Below, piece by piece: positions 61,971-64,000 of a stretch of DNA of 64,000 bases. How positions within the stretch are numbered: the first letter of the stretch is position 1; each line of letters begins with the position of its first letter. The position numbers were made by a program, and so were the translations under genes. The notes beneath the pieces were generated by a model. The model saw only the letters and a list, made by a program, of their open reading frames with translations, had not been told where the DNA came from and ran no database searches. Source of the DNA: Erwinia rhapontici (GTDB lineage: Bacteria; Pseudomonadota; Gammaproteobacteria; Enterobacterales; Enterobacteriaceae). The stretch lies in assembly GCF_012271765.1 (NCBI RefSeq), contig NZ_VRKO01000001.1:1-64000 (forward strand), written 5' to 3'.

Positions 61971-62711
61971 ATGCTTGAACTTGACAATATTAAGCTCGCC
62001 TACGGTAGCTCAGAAATTCTGAAAGGCGTGAACCTCTCGGTGAAACGCGGTGATGTGCTGTCGATTATTGGCCCAAGCGGCACCGGGAAAACCACGCTGC
62101 TGCGCTGTATTAACTATCTGGCGAAGCCTTCATCCGGCAGCATCACATTCGATCAAATCCGCATGGATTATCAGTCCGTCGACAAAAACGCCGTTCAGGC
62201 GATCCGTCTGCGTACCGCCATGGTATTCCAGCAGTTTAACGTGTTTAAAAACATGACGGTCATTCAGAACGTGATGGATCCGCTGATTGTCGTACAGCGT
62301 AAGTCTGCTGATGAAGCGCGTAAAATTGCCCTTGAAGAGCTGGATCGCGTCGGTTTGTCTGACAAGCGCGACCACTATCCGTCTCAGCTTTCCGGCGGAC
62401 AGCTTCAGCGTACCGGCATCGCCAGGGCGCTGGCCGTGCGGCCAGATGTGATCCTCTTCGATGAACCGACCTCCTCACTGGACCCGGAGCTGGTCGGCGA
62501 AGTACTGAAAGTGATCAAAGAGGTGACTTCATCGGGGATCACTTCGCTGCTGGTCACCCATGAGATGCAATTTGCTAAAAATGTCTCAAACCGCATCGTG
62601 TTTATGGATCAGGGCGTTGTCGCGGCGGAAGGTAGCCCGACGGAGATTTTTGACACGCCGTCAAATCCACGACTCGCGCAGTTCCTCCAGTCCGAAACAA
62701 CGCTCTACTAA
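61971..62711 (+). CDS. Polar amino-acid-type ABC transporter ATP-binding protein
   Basis: 246-residue ATPase of the HisP/GlnQ group. Walker A GPSGTGKT at 34-41, Walker B VILFDEPTSSLD, H-switch VTHEMQFAKNVSN. The signature reads LSGGQLQRTGIARAL instead of the usual [20 protein letters not shown] ribosome site. The binding protein follows after 17 bp. Confidence 0.92.
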   Translation: MLELDNIKLAYGSSEILKGVNLSVKRGDVLSIIGPSGTGKTTLLRCINYLAKPSSGSITFDQIRMDYQSVDKNAVQAIRLRTAMVFQQFNVFKNMTVIQNVMDPLIVVQRKSADEARKIALEELDRVGLSDKRDHYPSQLSGGQLQRTGIARALAVRPDVILFDEPTSSLDPELVGEVLKVIKEVTSSGITSLLVTHEMQFAKNVSNRIVFMDQGVVAAEGSPTEIFDTPSNPRLAQFLQSETTLY

Positions 62712-62728
62712 TTAAAAGGATAATAACA

Positions 62729-63556
62729 ATGCCTGCAAACACTACCCCTTTCCGTCGTCTGACCCTGGCATTACTTGCCGGTGTCGCCATCGCGGCATCC
62801 GGCATGGGTTCCGCCTCTGCACAGACGCCTGTACGCGTTATTAAAGTGGCTACCGCTGCAGAATCTAAGCCGCTCTCCTGGGGCGCCATCGGCCATGAAC
62901 CCCAGGGCTACGAGCCCGATCTGTTGAGAGCGATTAACGCCAAACTTCCGCAGTATCGCTTCGAGCTGGAAGGGGCCGCGGATATTGCCCAGGAAACCGG
63001 GCTGGCCACCGGCAAATACGATATGGCGACCGGCGGTTTCTACACCGCTCCGGCACGCAGCAAGCAGTTCCTGATCCCGGCCACCCCGATGGGGGCCAGC
63101 ATGATGAAAATCTACAGCCGCAAGGACAGCAACATCAACACCATGAAGGATCTGGTGGGTAAGAAAATTGTTCCGGTCACTGCCGGCGGTGGCGTCTATA
63201 AATTTGTGACTCAGTGGCAGCAAGAGAACCCGAACGATGCGGTGAAAATCTCAGCGTCCAGTGCCGGTATTCCTTACCCGGATCGTCTGAAAGAAGTGCA
63301 GCGTGGTAAGTACGATGCCCTGATCCTGCCTTCAAACCTGGGTGAGCAGACGGTTATCGAAACCCAGAAACTCGATATCAAAGCCAGTGAGCCGGTGTCA
63401 ATCAACAATACCTACGTGCTGATCCACCGCTCAGAAGAGAACCAGCGTCTGTCAGACGATATTGATGGCGTGCTGAAAACGCTGAAAGCCGATGGCACTC
63501 TCGACAAACTGTCGCAGAAGTGGTTCGGCGAAGACGTGGTGAAGTACATCAAGTAA
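62729..63556 (+). CDS. Polar amino-acid-type substrate-binding protein (SBP family 3)
   Basis: 275 residues with a signal peptide cleaved near SASA-Q (residue 31). The mature chain has the two-lobe family 3 pattern: QGYEPDLLRAINAKLPQYRFE, YDMATGGFYTAPARSKQF, then MKDLVGKKIVPVTAGGGVYKF, and a terminal DGVLKTLKADGTLDKLSQKWFG. Such proteins bind amino acids or related amines and sulfur compounds; the ligand is not evident. A stem-loop follows its stop. Confidence 0.93.
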   Translation: MPANTTPFRRLTLALLAGVAIAASGMGSASAQTPVRVIKVATAAESKPLSWGAIGHEPQGYEPDLLRAINAKLPQYRFELEGAADIAQETGLATGKYDMATGGFYTAPARSKQFLIPATPMGASMMKIYSRKDSNINTMKDLVGKKIVPVTAGGGVYKFVTQWQQENPNDAVKISASSAGIPYPDRLKEVQRGKYDALILPSNLGEQTVIETQKLDIKASEPVSINNTYVLIHRSEENQRLSDDIDGVLKTLKADGTLDKLSQKWFGEDVVKYIK

Positions 63557-63566
63557 CTCTGACGAT

Positions 63567-63585
63567 GGCCCGGCGTTGCCGGGTC
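63567..63585 (+). other. Stem-loop after the binding-protein gene
   Basis: CCCGGC-GTT-GCCGGG (63569-63583) with flanking pairs, in the 68-bp gap before the permease. No T-run. Hairpins at this position often protect the upstream binding-protein mRNA and give it higher yield than the permease. Confidence 0.6.
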
Positions 63586-63624
63586 AACGGTCAATGCCGA
63601 CATTATTAGCAGGAGTGTTTCACC

Positions 63625-64000
63625 ATGGATCTTACCGTCATGATCCCAGAGCTACTCTCGGCCTTGCCGTTAACGCTCGCGATTATGTTTGTAGCGCTCA
63701 TCGCTGGCTTCGTGCTGGCACTGATTGCCACAACCTTCAGGATTCGCAGGGTACTGGTGCTCAGCCAACTGGCCGACCTTTACGTCTCCTATGCCCGCAG
63801 CGTGCCGGTGGTATTGCAGCTGTTCGTGGCGTTCTACGGCCTGCCTGTTTTTGTTGCCCTGTTTGATATGAAAGATTTCGTCACGCCCACGCTGGCGTCA
63901 ATGGTTGGGCTGAGTCTGTATCACGGCGGCTATCTGTCAGAGGTGATTCGCCCGGCCTGGCTGGCGGTTGAACGCGGCCAGCATGATGCCGCAGACAGCC
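63625..64000 (+). CDS. Polar amino-acid-type ABC transporter permease (partial)
   Basis: Open reading frame from the ATG at 63625, running off the right edge without a stop (about 125 residues visible). It begins MDLTVMIPELLSALPLTLAI and contains at least three hydrophobic spans, with YARSVPVVLQLFVAFYGLP typical of the HisM/GlnP family. The EAA-loop region starts at GQHDAADS at the cut. AGGAG ribosome site. The rest of the operon lies outside. Confidence 0.9.
   Translation, partial: MDLTVMIPELLSALPLTLAIMFVALIAGFVLALIATTFRIRRVLVLSQLADLYVSYARSVPVVLQLFVAFYGLPVFVALFDMKDFVTPTLASMVGLSLYHGGYLSEVIRPAWLAVERGQHDAADS

Overview
The window is chromosomal DNA from an enterobacterium, most likely Erwiniaceae (the Pantoea/Erwinia group). 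Gene order matches, in reverse orientation, the E. coli 4-5 minute region from rrnH and gmhB through metNIQ, proS, dnaE, the lpx/bam genes, rpsB, glnD, degP, hemL and fhu to mrcB. Protein lengths and start codons also match. Differences from E. coli support a related family rather than Escherichia: cdaR, yaeI, yadS and hrpB are missing from their usual places, a large M48 peptidase sits where yaeF would be, NlpE is short, and three ERIC-type repeats are present. The genus is not settled by the sequence alone.

Layout. 1-228: tandem ribosomal RNA promoters P1 and P2 reading left out of the window, so an rRNA operon lies just beyond the left edge. 229-6565: gmhB, then the methionine importer metNIQ, rcsF, trmO and proS. 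6639-11175: M48 membrane peptidase, short nlpE, arfB, yaeQ, yaeP, rof and a small cytochrome c. 11190-20446: tilS, yaeR, ldcC, accA, dnaE, rnhB. 20443-34158: the envelope and translation block lpxB-lpxA-fabZ-lpxD-skp-bamA-rseP-cdsA-uppS-dxr-frr-pyrH-tsf, followed upstream by rpsB with its long leader at 34358-35265. 35454-40632: map, glnD, dapD, yaeH. 40731-43829: degP and dgt. 44026-49359: mtnN-btuF, a small secreted protein, erpA, clcA, hemL. 49426-58131: ferrichrome uptake operon fhuACDB and mrcB.

The accessory part is 58297-64000: a LysR-type regulator divergent from a tightly packed operon. The operon encodes a flavin monooxygenase-like protein, two carboxymuconolactone-decarboxylase/AhpD-fold proteins joined by 4-bp overlaps, and a polar amino-acid-type ABC importer (ATPase, binding protein, and a permease cut by the right edge). 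It looks like a regulated uptake-plus-oxidation pathway for a small amino-acid-like or sulfur/nitrogen compound. The substrate is not evident, and this is the best candidate here for an uncharacterised system.

How the genes work together: the central block couples outer-membrane biogenesis (lipid A synthesis, Skp chaperone, BamA insertase, RseP and DegP stress control, RcsF sensing) with phospholipid, isoprenoid and fatty-acid precursors (CdsA, UppS, Dxr, AccA, FabZ) and with translation (RpsB, Tsf, Frr, ProS, TilS, ArfB, Map). Regulatory signals visible include a MetJ box, a sigma-E promoter for degP, a Fur-like site at fhuA, the rpsB leader with an intergenic attenuator, and several strong hairpin terminators.
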